A stretch of DNA of 64,000 bases from contig NZ_QXJP01000006.1 of NCBI RefSeq assembly GCF_004115085.1, positions 1 to 64,000 on the forward strand. Direction: 5' to 3'. A program made the position numbers and the translations under genes. The DNA is from Longirhabdus pacifica. GTDB taxonomy: Bacteria > Bacillota > Bacilli > Paenibacillales > DSM-105158. Under the pieces are notes generated by a model. The model saw only the letters and a program-made list of their open reading frames with translations, did not search any database and was not told the DNA's origin. Position 1 is the first letter of the stretch. Every line of letters starts with the position of its first letter. Below are positions 52,629 to 62,100 of the stretch, piece by piece.

Positions 52629-54920
52629 TTAAGTTTGTGTGTTAATGGTTGTTGGGTTATGGCACTGTAAAACATATTGTTCATCATACACGAGAATAGG
52701 TAATGCATCGCCTTCCATAAGGGTAAGCACCATTTCAGTTTTTGTAACTTCAATCTGTATTTTGCGGTCTTTATATTGAAAATAAAACTCAAACCCTTGC
52801 CATTTCCTAGGCAATAATGGAGCTAGAGAGATTCCGCTTTCTTTCAATCGCAATCCTGCAAATCCATAAACGATACTCATCCATGTCCCGCCCATGTTAG
52901 CGAGATGTAGTCCATCTTTCGTATTATGATGAAGGTCATCAATGTCCAAACGTGCCGTTTCCATGAAATAATCGTATGCTTTATCTGGTTCTCTCAATTT
53001 AGCAGCCATAATGCTAAAAATACTGTAAGAAAGAGAAGAGTCATGCGTTGTAATGGTTTCATAGTAGTCAAACGTACGCTTCATCGTTTCCGTATCACTT
53101 TCATCTTCCACAAGAAAGTGAGCGAGGACAGTATCTGCCTGTTTACATACTTGATATCGATATAACGTTAATGGATGATAGTGTAATAGTAAAGGGTATT
53201 TCTCTTTAGATGTGGATTCAAAATCCCAAATGGCTTTATTCAAAAACGTATCATCTTGTGGGTTAATGCCTAACTGCTCGTTGTAAGGCAAATACATGTT
53301 GTCAGCAACGTCCCGCCATTGTTGCACTTCTTTTTCCTCTACATGGAGTTTTTCACATAACGTTTTTAATGCTTCACCATGTGAGGATAACAATTGATCG
53401 TACACTTTCGCAGCCCACATCAAGTTGTATTTTGCCATCACGTTAGTATAGTAATTGTTGTTGACGATACAAGTATATTCATCAGGTCCCGTCACACCGT
53501 CGATTCTGAATTTTCCATTATAGTAATGCCCAACATCCATCCATAGCCTTGCGGTTTCAAACAAGATTTCTGCACCGTATTGCACCATGAAGGATTGGTT
53601 ATAACTAGCTAAATAATATTGAATGACACTGTAAGCGATGTCTGCACTAATATGATATTGTGCTGTTCCTGCAGGGAAGAAGGAAGAGCATTCTGTTCCC
53701 GAGATCGTACGCCAAGGATATAACGCTCCTTGCCCATGCCCCATCTCTTTTGCCCTTTCTTTTGCTTGTTCCAACGTATGATATCGATATCGTATAATGC
53801 TTTCTGCCATCTGTGGATGTGTCATGAGGAAGAATGGGAACATATAAATTTCTGTATCCCAGAAATAATGTCCCTCATACCCGATCCCAGACAGTCCTTT
53901 TGCAGCAATGTGGCTGTAAGGATCTCGTCCTATCGATTGTAAAAGGTGATAGATGTTAAAACGAATACCTTGTTGTAGTTTGCTATCTCCCTTAATCTTT
54001 ATATCAGCCATAGACCAAAAATGATCAAAATAAATGTGCTGTTGTTGTTGTAATGCTTCTATATTGAATTCCATGATATCATGTTGCAACTGGATGGCAG
54101 TGTCTACAAATGTGTCACCGTGTCGCAATGTATCCGTGTATATGCATTTTTTAGTCACCGTAACAGGCTTAGAAAGTGTGAATTGAAACGTACTTATTAG
54201 CTCGTCTTCTAATGTCGTAATTTCCTTGTAGTAGACGGTGTTTATTTCATGACGAACAGCACAAGCTGTTTTCAAGTTAGACTGTGTCGTTTTGGCAATA
54301 ATGAGATGCATATCGTCTTGGTGTACAATCTCCTCGGTATGTAGTTTGGAGACATGAGCGCTGACTCTTGGATCAGATGTATCCACTGTAGATGCTCCCT
54401 GTCTACTTATACTGGCAGACGAAAATATTTTCACATTACCTAAGAAGTTGACTGGTTCTAACTCCACATGAATGACAAAACATTCTTTCGTTATCATACT
54501 GACAAGACGATGAAAACTCACAATGATTTCTTTACCTAATGGAGATTTCCAATGTACTTTTCTTGTTATACATCCACGATCTAAGTGCAATGTTCGCTCA
54601 TAATGCATAATCTCTCCAGTAAATAAAGAGAAGCGTTCCATTTCGTCACCTAAGTAAATTTGCACCGTCTGACAGTCTATGATAGGAAGTAACGTCTGTT
54701 GTGTAGTAGGGAAACCGTATAACTTTTCCCCATATGGAATGTCTACTACATCGTGAAAGGCATTCATATAGGTTCCTCTCACAGAAGGCATGTCATGTTC
54801 ATATCCTTCTTCAAAATTACCACGTACGCCAATATATCCGTTGCCCAAACTGTATAAGCTTTCATTTTTCCACAACTGATTTGCGTTAAGTTTTTTCTCC
54901 GTTAATGTCCATGTCACCAT
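52629..54920 (-). CDS. glycoside hydrolase family 65 disaccharide phosphorylase
   Basis: 763 residues; family 65 inverting phosphorylase acting on an alpha-glucobiose (maltose, trehalose, kojibiose or nigerose type). N-terminal beta-sandwich (about 1-260), then the (alpha/alpha)6 barrel. SGIGYEGHYFWDTEIYMFPF is the substrate-binding block and Glu481 in VTGPDEYTCIVNNNYYTN is the general acid. The specificity loop cannot be read confidently. The linked ABC importer would supply the sugar. No beta-phosphoglucomutase gene is in the window. Confidence 0.92.
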   Translation of the reverse strand: MVTWTLTEKKLNANQLWKNESLYSLGNGYIGVRGNFEEGYEHDMPSVRGTYMNAFHDVVDIPYGEKLYGFPTTQQTLLPIIDCQTVQIYLGDEMERFSLFTGEIMHYERTLHLDRGCITRKVHWKSPLGKEIIVSFHRLVSMITKECFVIHVELEPVNFLGNVKIFSSASISRQGASTVDTSDPRVSAHVSKLHTEEIVHQDDMHLIIAKTTQSNLKTACAVRHEINTVYYKEITTLEDELISTFQFTLSKPVTVTKKCIYTDTLRHGDTFVDTAIQLQHDIMEFNIEALQQQQHIYFDHFWSMADIKIKGDSKLQQGIRFNIYHLLQSIGRDPYSHIAAKGLSGIGYEGHYFWDTEIYMFPFFLMTHPQMAESIIRYRYHTLEQAKERAKEMGHGQGALYPWRTISGTECSSFFPAGTAQYHISADIAYSVIQYYLASYNQSFMVQYGAEILFETARLWMDVGHYYNGKFRIDGVTGPDEYTCIVNNNYYTNVMAKYNLMWAAKVYDQLLSSHGEALKTLCEKLHVEEKEVQQWRDVADNMYLPYNEQLGINPQDDTFLNKAIWDFESTSKEKYPLLLHYHPLTLYRYQVCKQADTVLAHFLVEDESDTETMKRTFDYYETITTHDSSLSYSIFSIMAAKLREPDKAYDYFMETARLDIDDLHHNTKDGLHLANMGGTWMSIVYGFAGLRLKESGISLAPLLPRKWQGFEFYFQYKDRKIQIEVTKTEMVLTLMEGDALPILVYDEQYVLQCHNPTTINTQT

Positions 54921-54943
54921 GTATTTTTTTCACTCCACTATCG

Positions 54944-55774
54944 TTATTCTTTAATACTTCCAGACACGAGTCCAGACACAATTTGCTTTTGGAATAGAAG
55001 CACTATAATTAAGGTAGGAATCGTAACAACAATGGTTGCTGCAGTTACTTCTCCCCACAAAATAGAAAACTGCTCTTTAAGAAAACTCATGAATACGGGC
55101 ACGGTATGATACTCTCTGTTGATGTTGAGCGTAATGGTTAACAAAAACTCATTCCATGCAGATATAAATACGATAATGCCTGTTGTAAACACGCCAGGTG
55201 CTGCTAATGGAAAGATGACACGCACTAACGTTTGTAATGGCGAAGCCCCATCTATTCTTGCTGCTTCTTCAATCCCGTGCGGAATTTGATTGAAATGTGT
55301 GACTAGAATCCAGACCGCCAGCGGCAAGGTGATGGTGGAGTACGGAAGAACAACAGCATAGCTGTTCGTCCAACCAAGATTCAGGAAAAGCTGATATATA
55401 GGTCCTACCGTGATCATTTGAGGAAACATGGAAACGGCTAAAATGAGTCCCATCAACAAGCTTTTCCCTTTAAAATGAAAGCGAGATATGGCATAAGATG
55501 CTAGCGTAGCCACGACAACAATGTAAAGGGTCGTGGACATAGAGACAATAAAACTTGTTTTTAATGCTCCTAATATCCCTTTTTCAAATAGTACCGTGTA
55601 GTTGTCCCACGTAAAAACTTCTGGGATGATACGTAATGCATTCTCACCCATAATTTCTCCAGATGTTTTGAACGATGTAATGAGTGTCCAAATAAAGGGG
55701 AAAATAATGATAAACAAATAAATGATGATGCTGCTATATAACGTTACTTTTCTCCAATTGGTTCGCTTTTTCAT
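54944..55774 (-). CDS. sugar ABC transporter permease (MalG type)
   Basis: 276 residues from ATG 55774 (AAAGGAGGAAG; the frame is open to 55807). Six TM segments. The EAA loop is EEAARIDGASPLQTLVRVIF (about 180-199), followed by LAAPGVFTTGIIVFISAWNE typical of MalG-like permeases. The terminal KQIVSGLVSGSIKE is also typical. Pairs with the upstream MalF-like permease; its stop is 24 bp before the phosphorylase start. Confidence 0.93.
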   Translation of the reverse strand: MKKRTNWRKVTLYSSIIIYLFIIIFPFIWTLITSFKTSGEIMGENALRIIPEVFTWDNYTVLFEKGILGALKTSFIVSMSTTLYIVVVATLASYAISRFHFKGKSLLMGLILAVSMFPQMITVGPIYQLFLNLGWTNSYAVVLPYSTITLPLAVWILVTHFNQIPHGIEEAARIDGASPLQTLVRVIFPLAAPGVFTTGIIVFISAWNEFLLTITLNINREYHTVPVFMSFLKEQFSILWGEVTAATIVVTIPTLIIVLLFQKQIVSGLVSGSIKE

Positions 55775-55787
55775 TACGCTTCCTCCT

Positions 55788-57005
55788 TTAATTTTTATCC
55801 ATGACATTCGTTCCTAGTAACTTGACAAAGATGGTAGCGATGATCGCAACACAGAAAAACATAAACATAACGATGATGGAACCATATCCAAAGTTTGTCT
55901 GAGAGAACATGACTTTATAAGCGTAAACGGATACCGTTTCTGTAGCTCCACCAGGTCCCCCGCCTGTTAGTACATAGACCAGATCGAATACTCGGAATGC
56001 ATCCAGTGTTCTGAATAATAAAGCCACAAGAATAGAAGGCTTTAAGAGCGGGAGAGTAATGTTGAAGAAAGCTTGTAATTTATTCGCGCCATCAATGTCA
56101 CTAGCTTCATAGAGAGATTTAGGGATGGTCTGTAATCCAGCTAGCAATAGTAGAGCCATGTATGGTGTTGTTTTCCACACATCTGCTAATATTGTTGCGA
56201 AAATCGCTCCAGTCCCAGTAGAAAGCAAGTCTTGTGGGCTCTCAATTAACCCTACAGTCGCAAAAAGGTTTGCTACAATACCACTATTGCCGTTGTATAA
56301 ATACATCCACAGCAAGGCAGCAACAGCGGTAGGTATAGCCCATGGTATGAGTGAAGTCGTTCGTATAATGCCTCTACCTTTGAGCGACTGATTGAGTATA
56401 AGTGCTAATATAATACCTAAAATTAATTCAAAAAAGACAGAAATACTCGTGAAAATAAGCGTGATCCCCATGGATTGGAAAAGTCTTGTATCGCTCAGGG
56501 CTTGTTTGTATCCTTGCAAACCAATGAAATTTGGCGGAATGATACTGTTCTGTATATCTTCTATGATGAAAGTTAAATTCTCCGTATTTGGTGTTTGATA
56601 TGTTTGTAGAGCATCTAATACGGCCAAACCTTCTTCATATAAACGTAAAACGGCTTCTTTTTCTTCATCATTAATTTTAATAACCTTTTCTTCTTGTCCT
56701 GTTCCTAGCTGATTTGCTAGATTGGATACATTGGTTATAAATTGATTGATTTTATTCAAGTCCGCTTCATTGGTTACCGATGCTTGATCTTCTTCTAATA
56801 GCAGTGTCACATAGAGCTCTGATTCTGAAAAAAGTTCTAGATTAAAGCGATCACTGAAATATAGCCCTGCTTTCTGCTGATCGTTTAACTTATAATCAAA
56901 AAATGTATAAGTAAATGATTGTAGTACAGGCCACAGCGAAAAGACACTGATGAGTACAAGGAGTGGTAAAATAAATCCGAATTGTCTAAAACTCATCCCT
57001 TTCAT
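55788..57005 (-). CDS. sugar ABC transporter permease (MalF type) with a large extracytoplasmic loop
   Basis: 405 residues, about 100 longer than usual for Gram-positive permeases of this family. The extra length is an acidic loop between TM1 (about 8-30) and the next TM (from about 175), comparable to the P2 loop of E. coli MalF that touches the binding protein. The EAA loop is YEASDIDGANKLQAFFNITL (about 292-311). TGGGPGGATETVSVYAYKV is typical. GAGGTG precedes the ATG. Confidence 0.92.
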   Translation of the reverse strand: MKGMSFRQFGFILPLLVLISVFSLWPVLQSFTYTFFDYKLNDQQKAGLYFSDRFNLELFSESELYVTLLLEEDQASVTNEADLNKINQFITNVSNLANQLGTGQEEKVIKINDEEKEAVLRLYEEGLAVLDALQTYQTPNTENLTFIIEDIQNSIIPPNFIGLQGYKQALSDTRLFQSMGITLIFTSISVFFELILGIILALILNQSLKGRGIIRTTSLIPWAIPTAVAALLWMYLYNGNSGIVANLFATVGLIESPQDLLSTGTGAIFATILADVWKTTPYMALLLLAGLQTIPKSLYEASDIDGANKLQAFFNITLPLLKPSILVALLFRTLDAFRVFDLVYVLTGGGPGGATETVSVYAYKVMFSQTNFGYGSIIVMFMFFCVAIIATIFVKLLGTNVMDKN

Positions 57006-57118
57006 AGGGGCACCTCATTCCCTCTTAAGATCCAGTCTTTATGATGAATGTTAGAATCTAATCTAAACTAACTTCACAAATCTTCATTGCGCATGTTACT
57101 CAACTAAAGTTCAATAGC

Positions 57119-58414
57119 CTACTCATTTAAAGCTTGTTCTAGTTGCTTTACTGTATCTTCTAAACCTTCTCCAGAGCTTAAATATTTATGAGCTTGAATC
57201 TGAATAAGATCAGATAGTTTTGAATATTCAGTCGAAACAGGTCGAGCGATCGTAGTAGAAAGGGCGTTTTTGAATCCTTCATAAGCTAACATCTCATTCG
57301 ATGCAGATACTTCACTGTCTTCTAGTAGTGGATTATACCCTGGTAAATATCCGCCCTGTGTAGACATGATTTTTTGTCCTTCTTGACTGGAAACAAAGTT
57401 TACAAACTCCCAAGCACCTTCAGGATGATTAGAATATTTACTAATGCCGAGCAACCATCCACCTACGGAACCACCGTTAGGAAGTGGAGCGATACCTACT
57501 TGATCTAAACTTAAAGTCACGCCTTCTTCTTGCGCTTTAATACGACCAAACTGGTAAGGCCAGTTCCTTGCAAATACGGACATTCCTTGTTCAAAAGCAA
57601 CATGTGTTTCACCTTCAGTGAAATTTAAAATGTCTTTTGGCACCCAATCTGCTTTAGTAAACATTTGCATGTTTTTTAAGCCATCTTCAATAGAGGAGAA
57701 AGAACTCGTAAATTCCGTCACATTAACCGTTAATCCTTCATACTGTTTGGACTGATACACGATGCCGTGCTTTGTTTCTGCTTGTCCTGCATACGTTTCT
57801 GCCATAGTAGCTAAATCACTGTAAGTGTAGTCTCCACTAATCAATTTTTGGCTATCTTCTTCACTAACGATATCTGATCGGTAATATAGCAACCCTAAAT
57901 CAGGAAAGAAAGGGAGCGTATACTGTTTCCCGTTATAATTACCAGAAGCCATGGATCCGCTGTTATAATCTTGTTTGTTTATGTTGTTTTCTCTCATGTT
58001 AACATCAATCGGTTCTAAATAACCTGCCCCAGCAAACTCACCAGCCCAAACGACATCTAGTGAGAGGACGTCATATGCATCAGACTCAGCAGATAATGAT
58101 GTGAGTAACTGATCATGCATTTGTGCAGAATCGTTATTCATAAGTATCCATTCTACGACGTATTGATCTTGACTTTCATTGAATGCTTTAATAACAGCAT
58201 CCGTAGCAGGTGTGTTGTCATTTTGTGCTGCAAATTTAATAGTAATTTTATCACCAGATTCCATATTGCTAGTTTCATTATTTTCCGTATTTTCATTTTC
58301 TGTTTCTGTAGTATTTGTCGGCTCATTCGTTTCATTTGTTTCTTCTTCAGTACTACAAGCTGCCATAGTCAATATAAATGTAAGCGATAACAATAAAATA
58401 AATAGTTTTTTCAA
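57119..58414 (-). CDS. sugar ABC transporter solute-binding lipoprotein
   Basis: 431 residues. Lipoprotein signal with lipobox TMAAC (Cys20), then a Glu/Thr/Asn-rich linker (about 22-55) and a family 1 binding fold: FAAQNDNTPATDAVIKAFNE, YDVLSLDVVWAGEFAGAGYL, LPFFPDLGLLYYRSDI, NWPYQFGRI, GGSVGGWLLGIS. Binds the disaccharide for the two permeases encoded next. The importer needs an ATPase from elsewhere (an MsmX-type shared ATPase is usual). First gene of the minus operon, divergent from the AraC-type regulator. Confidence 0.93.
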   Translation of the reverse strand: MKKLFILLLSLTFILTMAACSTEEETNETNEPTNTTETENENTENNETSNMESGDKITIKFAAQNDNTPATDAVIKAFNESQDQYVVEWILMNNDSAQMHDQLLTSLSAESDAYDVLSLDVVWAGEFAGAGYLEPIDVNMRENNINKQDYNSGSMASGNYNGKQYTLPFFPDLGLLYYRSDIVSEEDSQKLISGDYTYSDLATMAETYAGQAETKHGIVYQSKQYEGLTVNVTEFTSSFSSIEDGLKNMQMFTKADWVPKDILNFTEGETHVAFEQGMSVFARNWPYQFGRIKAQEEGVTLSLDQVGIAPLPNGGSVGGWLLGISKYSNHPEGAWEFVNFVSSQEGQKIMSTQGGYLPGYNPLLEDSEVSASNEMLAYEGFKNALSTTIARPVSTEYSKLSDLIQIQAHKYLSSGEGLEDTVKQLEQALNE

Positions 58415-58538
58415 TGTAATTACCCCCTATAGTGTATTTTTCCAATCTCTTCACTTGCATTTTAAAATGAGTTGGACTACAATGATATCAAAAAAATTAT
58501 ATTCTTATTAATTTTTTAGAAAGATACGGGGTGGCCCT

Positions 58539-59282
58539 ATGAATTTATCGATTCATCCTTCTATCATTCGCCAATTTTTGAGATCTAGAATTAAAAATCA
58601 ACAAGAATATTTCTTACACCCTCCCTTTAACTTGGAGCAACAATTACTCAATGCCATCAAAAATGGGGACTCAAACAAAGGCCACTTATATTTAAAACAA
58701 ATCAACGCCTTGAAAAGGGCGTCGCTCTCGCACTCTCCTATTCGTTCCTTAAAAAATTCGTTAATATGTTCTTGTACCTTGTTTACTCGTGCAATCATTG
58801 AAGGTGGTGTTCATCCTGAGTTTGCGTTTCAATTAAGTGACGCATACATCAATGAAATTGAAAAAATAACGGACGAAGAGCAGTTAAATCAGATGGAATT
58901 TGAGATGGTTACGGACTTTGTACAAACGTTAAAACAGAGAAGTAATTTTCTATCCTACAGTCATACGATTAACTTGACCATATCGTATATTCACGAAAAT
59001 ATTTTACAAAAGCTCCCCCTTCCTGAAATAGCTGAACAAGTTCACATGCACCCTAGTTATTTATCCCACAGATTTAAATCAGAAGTAGGGATTTCCATGC
59101 GAGATTACATTAACAAAAAAAGAATTGAAGAATCGATATTTTTCCTTATTCATACTAATATTACCATATCCGACATCGCTGTGTTGTTTCATTTTTGTAA
59201 TCAAAGCTATTACACTTCTCTTTTCAAAAAATATAAAGCAATGACGCCAAAAGATTATCGAAAACTAGCACTGAATGAGTAA
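58539..59282 (+). CDS. AraC-family transcriptional regulator
   Basis: 247 residues. The N-terminal half (about 1-140) is helical and of the type seen in Bacillus YesN-like or sugar-locus regulators. The C-terminal pair of helix-turn-helices reads LPEIAEQVHMHPSYLSHRFK (about 166-185) and ITISDIAVLFHFCNQSYYTS (about 207-226), ending AMTPKDYRKL. Divergent from the sugar importer/phosphorylase operon, which it probably activates. Confidence 0.9.
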   Translation: MNLSIHPSIIRQFLRSRIKNQQEYFLHPPFNLEQQLLNAIKNGDSNKGHLYLKQINALKRASLSHSPIRSLKNSLICSCTLFTRAIIEGGVHPEFAFQLSDAYINEIEKITDEEQLNQMEFEMVTDFVQTLKQRSNFLSYSHTINLTISYIHENILQKLPLPEIAEQVHMHPSYLSHRFKSEVGISMRDYINKKRIEESIFFLIHTNITISDIAVLFHFCNQSYYTSLFKKYKAMTPKDYRKLALNE

Positions 59283-59491
59283 GTCTTAATTCAAGTAAGT
59301 GGATTGTTTTTGATAGCAAAACGATATAAAATAGATAAGATGAATATTGCAGCAACATGAATTGAAAGATCACATTGCTAGTTTTGAAAGTGAAGTATGG
59401 AGTATCCGTTTCAACCTAGTAGTTTTAAACATACTAGAAGCATGTTTGATGATGGAGATATTATTTAATAATTTGAGGTGAAGAATGAAAA

Positions 59492-60190
59492 ATGGCAAAT
59501 CAGAGTAAAAGCCCAGCAAAAATCATCGTTATTTTTACAGCATTGATGGTTCTTATCGTTGCAGCACTGATTTATGTTAACCAAGCTGAAAAAAATAAAT
59601 TAGCAGAAATAGAAAGTGAAAAAGCAGAACAATTTAAACTTAATCCCCCATCTACAGAAGGTCAGCCGACGTTAGGTAATGTGGAATCCAACGTAACGGT
59701 TGTAGAGTTCGGAGATTATAAATGTCCATCTTGTAAGATATGGGAACAAATGATATTTCCACAATTGAAAGCAGATTATATTGATACAGGAAAGATCAAT
59801 TATGCATTTATCAATACATTATTTCATCAACAAGAGTCGGTCATTGCTTCATTAGCAGCAGAAGCGGTCTACGCTCAAGATCCTGAAGCGTATTGGGATT
59901 TTCATCAAGCAATATATGAACTTCAACCCGATGTGAATCATGATGAAGCATGGGTAACGATCGATGCAATGACGAACTTAGCAGCAGAGACCGTTCCATC
60001 ACTAGATTTACAGAAATTTCAAGAAGATATGGCACAAAATGCATTCATGAATAATTTAAACATCGACATGGGTTTAGTACAGTATTATGAGGTCATGCAA
60101 ACGCCGACCATTATGGTGAATGGAACGAAAATACAAGAATTTCTTGATTATGAAGAGTTAAAAGGGTTGATAGAGGCCGAGCTACAATAG
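59492..60190 (+). CDS. bdbD: thiol-disulfide oxidoreductase BdbD-like (DsbA family)
   Basis: 232 residues. N-terminal anchor at about 10-29 with the catalytic domain outside. Active site C78-P-S-C81 in FGDYKCPSCKIW, cis-Pro loop in VMQTPTIMVNG. Introduces disulfides into exported proteins. The partner bdbC follows 18 bp downstream, the normal BdbC/BdbD pairing. GAGGTG lies upstream of the ATG. Confidence 0.93.
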   Translation: MANQSKSPAKIIVIFTALMVLIVAALIYVNQAEKNKLAEIESEKAEQFKLNPPSTEGQPTLGNVESNVTVVEFGDYKCPSCKIWEQMIFPQLKADYIDTGKINYAFINTLFHQQESVIASLAAEAVYAQDPEAYWDFHQAIYELQPDVNHDEAWVTIDAMTNLAAETVPSLDLQKFQEDMAQNAFMNNLNIDMGLVQYYEVMQTPTIMVNGTKIQEFLDYEELKGLIEAELQ

Positions 60191-60208
60191 GAGAGGTAGG
60201 TTGAGATA

Positions 60209-60616
60209 TTGAATTGGCGTTACTTCGCATTATACGGAGCGTGGATTATTTCTGTTATTGCAACGGGAGGAAGTCTATATTTTAGTGAAGTTTTAGGTTA
60301 TATGCCGTGCCAGCTATGCTGGTATCAACGAATACTGATGTACCCTTTGGTGGTCATTCTAGGTATAGCCGCCTACGAATCTAACTTCAACATTAAAAAG
60401 TATGTGCTGCCTCTATCTATTCTGGGATTCGGTATTGGTGTATTCCATTACTTAGAACAAAAAGTGCCAGGTTTTGCAGAAATCAAACCTTGTACGAACG
60501 GTATCCCTTGTAACTTGGAATATATTAATTGGTTTGGATTTATAACCATTCCATTTTTATCTCTTGTTGCTTTCTTTTTGATCTCTGTTCTACTCATTTT
60601 AAGTAAATCTAAATAA
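60209..60616 (+). CDS. bdbC: disulfide bond formation protein BdbC-like (DsbB family)
   Basis: 135 residues, TTG start. Four TM helices, with the quinone-proximal pair C34/C37 (MPCQLCWYQR) after TM1-2 and the second pair C95/C101 (KPCTNGIPCNLE) in the extracytoplasmic loop. Re-oxidises BdbD and passes electrons to menaquinone. The two secreted paralogues at 42930 and 43275, each with two cysteines, are possible clients. AGGAGAGG lies 12 bases from the start. Confidence 0.93.
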   Translation: MNWRYFALYGAWIISVIATGGSLYFSEVLGYMPCQLCWYQRILMYPLVVILGIAAYESNFNIKKYVLPLSILGFGIGVFHYLEQKVPGFAEIKPCTNGIPCNLEYINWFGFITIPFLSLVAFFLISVLLILSKSK

Positions 60617-60624
60617 AATGTTTT

Positions 60625-60676
60625 TAAAAAACTCGAACCTCAAGGAATAACGACGAAGAGGACTCGAGTTTTTTTT
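60625..60676. terminator. bidirectional terminator between bdbC and the HTH-TPR regulator
   Basis: AACTCGAaCCTC / GAGGacTCGAGTT stem with A-run on the left and T-run on the right, so it can terminate both convergent transcripts. Confidence 0.85.
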
Positions 60677-60687
60677 ATAGCGCTGAA

Positions 60688-61923
60688 CTATTTGAATTTT
60701 TGTGGGAATAGTAAAATGTTAGTAATGCTGGACGACATGATGTGAACATAGGCAGCAGTGAGTTCTTCCTGTGCTCCCACGTGAGTAAATGCTTCTACAC
60801 TTTGATTGTAGCATTCCATTGCATTATCTAATCGGCCTTGATTTAATTCGAACTGACCTTTATATAAATAGTATTTTCCTAGTGCTTTGTATTGGTGTGA
60901 AACAGGTTTCTTTGGTAAAAATTCATTTTCTTTAAGGATTAGCTGTTGTATACTGGTTAAATCGTTTAATTCGATATAGACGGGGAATAAATCAATAATT
61001 ACATTTATTTTTTGATTTGGTCTGATTTCTTTATAACATCGTTCTAGCATTGGGATACCAGTATCATATTCCTTTTGTTTTACTTTTATTAATGCATAAG
61101 TCATATTAATAGTTTCATCAACTACATCATATTGATGTTTATATTTTCTAAAACTATTCAAGTGCTCTTCGGTCTCAGAATATTGTCCTAGAAGAAAATA
61201 ACAATTAATCATGGTTCCATATGCTCTTGCTTCTAGCTCCGTTGCTTCACCCGGTATAGACACTCCTGTCTCTACTAATGCTATACATTCTTCATATTTT
61301 TTTATCGCATATGTTTGGATAGCAAGTTTGAAATAAAATTCTCTTTGTTCCTCATTGTTTAAAAAGTCAACATAATGAAAAATTTCTTTTGCTTGTTCAT
61401 ATGTTTCATGGTCTCTTTGAATATCAAGGCGCTTAATAAAATAAGCTTGCACCAAATTTTTGGCTATAAAAGGTGGACCCCCTCTTGTTCGAGCGTATTC
61501 ACCCATGGTTTGATATAGTAGTAATCTAGTTTCTTGATCCTCTATGTCATTCGTAAACTGATAAAGAGCGGAAAGTGCTTCTTCAGTTTCCTGTCGAGGT
61601 GATTCTAAGTAAGCTAACGCAACTTTAGTAATCAATGCTGTATCATGGGATATATGCAATGCCTTTTCAAGTAAATCAAGTAACATTGTGGGACGTTCTT
61701 CCACTTCAACATAACAATGGATAACCTGCTCCATAGGGATGTGCAATGCATTGGTGATGGTCATAACTGTCTTCCATTCTGGACGTTTCGTACTCCCATT
61801 CTCTAATTTGCTGATGACACCTTTGTTTACTCCTAACGTGGTTTGCAGGTGATGAAGGGTGAGCCCTTGTTGCTCTCTACTATTTCTAACTAACTCTCCT
61901 AATGAAGTTATCTCTTTCACCAT
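60688..61923 (-). CDS. HTH-TPR regulator (RRNPP-like)
   Basis: 411 residues from ATG 61923 (GAGGTGTTC; the frame is open to 61959). An XRE helix-turn-helix at about 5-62 (LVRNSREQQGLTLHHLQTTL, VNKGVISKLENGST) is followed by about nine helical TPR-like repeats to the C-terminus. This is the layout of peptide-sensing RRNPP regulators (PlcR, NprR, AimR). Such genes usually precede a small pheromone gene, but here a terminator follows immediately and no short secreted ORF is seen, so it may be an orphan receptor. Confidence 0.8.
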   Translation of the reverse strand: MVKEITSLGELVRNSREQQGLTLHHLQTTLGVNKGVISKLENGSTKRPEWKTVMTITNALHIPMEQVIHCYVEVEERPTMLLDLLEKALHISHDTALITKVALAYLESPRQETEEALSALYQFTNDIEDQETRLLLYQTMGEYARTRGGPPFIAKNLVQAYFIKRLDIQRDHETYEQAKEIFHYVDFLNNEEQREFYFKLAIQTYAIKKYEECIALVETGVSIPGEATELEARAYGTMINCYFLLGQYSETEEHLNSFRKYKHQYDVVDETINMTYALIKVKQKEYDTGIPMLERCYKEIRPNQKINVIIDLFPVYIELNDLTSIQQLILKENEFLPKKPVSHQYKALGKYYLYKGQFELNQGRLDNAMECYNQSVEAFTHVGAQEELTAAYVHIMSSSITNILLFPQKFK

Positions 61924-62100
61924 GAACACCTCAACACTGCTTTTGCATAAATATACCATATGATTGGTTCTAAGTAAATTTCAAAGATTTGAAAGTCAAG
62001 AGGGTATACCTCTTTCGACTTTTCTTCATACCAGTATTTAATTTCCATTTTATAGTGTAAGATGTAATTAATATATTAATGATTCATGAGAGGTGATGAT

